23,572 bases of DNA from CAYSLC01 sp964431545 (lineage in GTDB: Bacteria > Desulfobacterota > Desulfobacteria > Desulfobacterales > JAABSP01), in contig CAYSLC010000067.1 in assembly GCA_964431545.1 (NCBI GenBank), positions 1 through 23,572 of the forward strand, given 5' to 3'. The position numbers and the translations under genes were made by a program. Positions 22,211-23,572 of the stretch are shown here, piece by piece. How positions within the stretch are numbered: position 1 is the first letter of the stretch; each line of letters opens with the position of its first letter. The notes under the pieces were generated by a model. The model saw nothing but the letters and a program-made list of their open reading frames with translations, was not told the DNA's origin and did not search any database.

Positions 22211-22498
22211 ATGGCTGCAAAAATCATCATCAGACGCAGGGTTCCCGACGCGTGCGCCGGGCAGATGGAGCGATATATCCGACTGTTGCGGGCCACCGCC
22301 ATGAAACAGACCGGATACTTCTACGGAGCTACGGAGGTGAGCGCCGATGACCCGTACCGGGAGTATGTGGTGACCAGCACCTGGCAGTCCTTCGACCACT
22401 GGGAGCGGTGGTGGGCCAGCGCCGAGCGGAGTTACCTCCAGAGCAAGATCGACCAACTGGCGGACGGACGCACCCAATACCAGGTCCACGCCGACTGA
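22211..22498 (+). CDS. ABM-like dimeric alpha-beta barrel small protein
   Basis: 95 residues. Start ATG 22211 follows GAGGGGGAAA; the frame is open upstream but with unlike composition. The sequence IIIRRRVPDACAGQMERYIR, the middle MKQTGYFYGATEVS and the closing YVVTSTWQSFDHWERWWAS-type segment match the antibiotic-biosynthesis-monooxygenase (ABM/Dabb-like) fold, where the STWxSxxxWxxW pattern is typical. Many such proteins are cofactor-free oxygenases or haem/quinol-related, but small stand-alone members mostly have no known role. It sits between the response regulator and the acyl-CoA synthetase and might be cotranscribed with the latter (116 bp gap). Confidence 0.8.
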   Translation: MAAKIIIRRRVPDACAGQMERYIRLLRATAMKQTGYFYGATEVSADDPYREYVVTSTWQSFDHWERWWASAERSYLQSKIDQLADGRTQYQVHAD

Positions 22499-22614
22499 CC
22501 GCGGACCCCTTCCGCTTCCCGACGCCGCCGCCGGGGCGGGGAAAACCCCTTTCCGCCGATCCGAAATATAGCGACCAAACCCAAACGATAAACATCAACG
22601 AGGAGGAGACACCA

Positions 22615-23572
22615 ATGGCCAACGCATACGAAAAGGCGTTCGAAAAGTCGATGAAGGACCCCGAGGGCTTCTGGGGAGAGGCGGCCGAGGACTGCTTCTG
22701 GTACAAGAAGTGGGACAAGGTCCTCGACGATTCCAACAAACCGTTCTACAAGTGGTTCGTGGGCGGCGAGACCAACACCTGCTACAACGCCATCGACATC
22801 CACATCGAAGACGGACGGGGGGATCAGGTCGCCCTCATCTACGACAGTCCGGTCACCGACACCATCAAGAAATACACCTATACCCAGCTCCGGGACGAGG
22901 TGGCCAAGTTCGCCGGGGTTCTGGCGGACCAGGGGGTGACCAAGGGGGACCGGGTGATCATCTATATGCCGATGATCCCCGAGGCGGCCATCGCCATGCT
23001 CGCCTGCGCCCGGCTGGGCGCCATCCACTCCGTGGTCTTCGGCGGGTTCGCGGCCAAGGAGCTGGCCACCCGGATCAACGACGCCAAGCCGAAGGTGATG
23101 GTCTCGGCCTCCTGCGGCATCGAGGTGCAGCGGGTCATTCAGTACAAGCCGCTGCTCGATAAAGCCATCGAGATGTCCGATACCAAGCCGGAAAAGTGCG
23201 TCATCCTCCAGCGCCCCATGGAGAAGGCTTCCATGATCGAGGGGCGCGACGTGGACTGGACCGACGCCATGGGGTCCGCCAAGCCCCATGATTGTGTCCC
23301 CGTGGCCGCCACCGACCCGCTCTACATCCTCTACACCTCCGGGACCACCGGACAGCCCAAGGGTGTGGTTCGGGACAACGGCGGCCACATGGTGGCCCTC
23401 AAGTGGACCATGAAGAACATCTACGACGTGGAGGCCGGGGACGTCTACTGGGCCGCCTCGGACGTGGGCTGGGTGGTGGGCCACTCCTACATCGTCTACG
23501 GGCCGCTCTTCAAGGGATGCACCACCATCCTCTTCGAGGGCAAGCCGGTGGGGACCCCCGACGCCGGCGTCT
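22615..23572 (+). CDS. prpE: Propionate/acetate-CoA ligase, truncated by window end
   Basis: 319 codons of a gene that runs off the window; full family length is about 630 residues. ATG 22615 has AGGAGGAG upstream. It begins with the short ACAS_N domain (YEKAFEKSMKDPEGFWGEAA, WYKKW, then NTCYNAIDIHI). It then shows VIIYMPMIPEAAIAMLACAR, HSVVFGGFAAKEL, the AMP-binding P-loop YTSGTTGQPKGVV followed by RDNGGHMVAL, and WAASDVGWVVGHSYIVYGPL. RDNGGHxVAL after the P-loop is characteristic of propionyl-CoA synthetase PrpE (and ACSS3) rather than Acs. It forms acyl-CoA from short-chain acid, ATP and CoA through an acyl-adenylate in the cytoplasm. Acetate use cannot be excluded. Confidence 0.88.
   Translation, partial: MANAYEKAFEKSMKDPEGFWGEAAEDCFWYKKWDKVLDDSNKPFYKWFVGGETNTCYNAIDIHIEDGRGDQVALIYDSPVTDTIKKYTYTQLRDEVAKFAGVLADQGVTKGDRVIIYMPMIPEAAIAMLACARLGAIHSVVFGGFAAKELATRINDAKPKVMVSASCGIEVQRVIQYKPLLDKAIEMSDTKPEKCVILQRPMEKASMIEGRDVDWTDAMGSAKPHDCVPVAATDPLYILYTSGTTGQPKGVVRDNGGHMVALKWTMKNIYDVEAGDVYWAASDVGWVVGHSYIVYGPLFKGCTTILFEGKPVGTPDAGV

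Overview
The window is GC-rich, protein-dense bacterial chromosome. Lipobox-bearing lipoproteins, a LamB-type outer-membrane porin and a CUT1 sugar ABC transporter with a lipoprotein binding protein point to a Gram-negative organism. The mix of families (DUF1206, DUF1622, a PrpE-like acyl-CoA synthetase, NarL-type two-component regulators) would fit Desulfobacterota or a similar lineage, but this is only an impression. Two runs of N (100 bases at 1570-1669, 10 bases at 16184-16193) mark it as draft scaffold, and both lie inside genes.

Layout. 1-635: end of a two-repeat beta-rich protein, followed by a strong terminator. 976-1933: a short divergent NuoA and a gap-broken NuoN, both proton-channel subunits of complex I. 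2048-2851: DUF1206 membrane protein. 2956-5055 (minus strand): three-gene operon of a DUF883-like protein, a holin-superfamily-III-like membrane protein and a DUF3618-like protein; a bidirectional terminator separates it from the DUF1206 gene. 5436-10645 (plus): small DUF7218/Rho-N-like protein, DMT-family transporter, GlgC, a 3D-domain lipoprotein, a LamB-like porin with a coiled-coil extension, and a DUF1622 membrane protein. 10826-17348 (plus): ferritin-like protein, a GSP39/YghA-type short-chain dehydrogenase, then binding protein, two permeases and ATPase of a CUT1 sugar importer; intergenic gaps from the ferritin-like gene onward are 0-23 bp, so this looks like one operon. 17398-18709: decayed FtsX-family permease, then an AT-richer PIN toxin/antitoxin pair. 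19044-22026: Cache-Cache-HAMP-PAS histidine kinase overlapping its NarL-type response regulator. 22211 to the end: ABM-like small protein and the start of a propionate/acetate-CoA ligase.

How it may work together (inference). The porin, CUT1 importer and GlgC make a plausible route for taking up oligosaccharide and storing glucose as glycogen. Many neighbours (DUF883, DUF3618, DUF1206, DUF7218, GSP39-like SDR, ferritin-like protein) belong to families often seen among general-stress genes, so the window reads as a storage and stress-protection locus. No CRISPR array, tRNA, rRNA, complete insertion sequence or clear defence system was seen. The most unusual items are the Cys-less short NuoA beside an isolated NuoN, the tandem ferritin-like protein joined to a sugar importer, an interleaved inverted-repeat region upstream of it, and the repeated motif flanking the ATPase gap, which suggests two merged genes.
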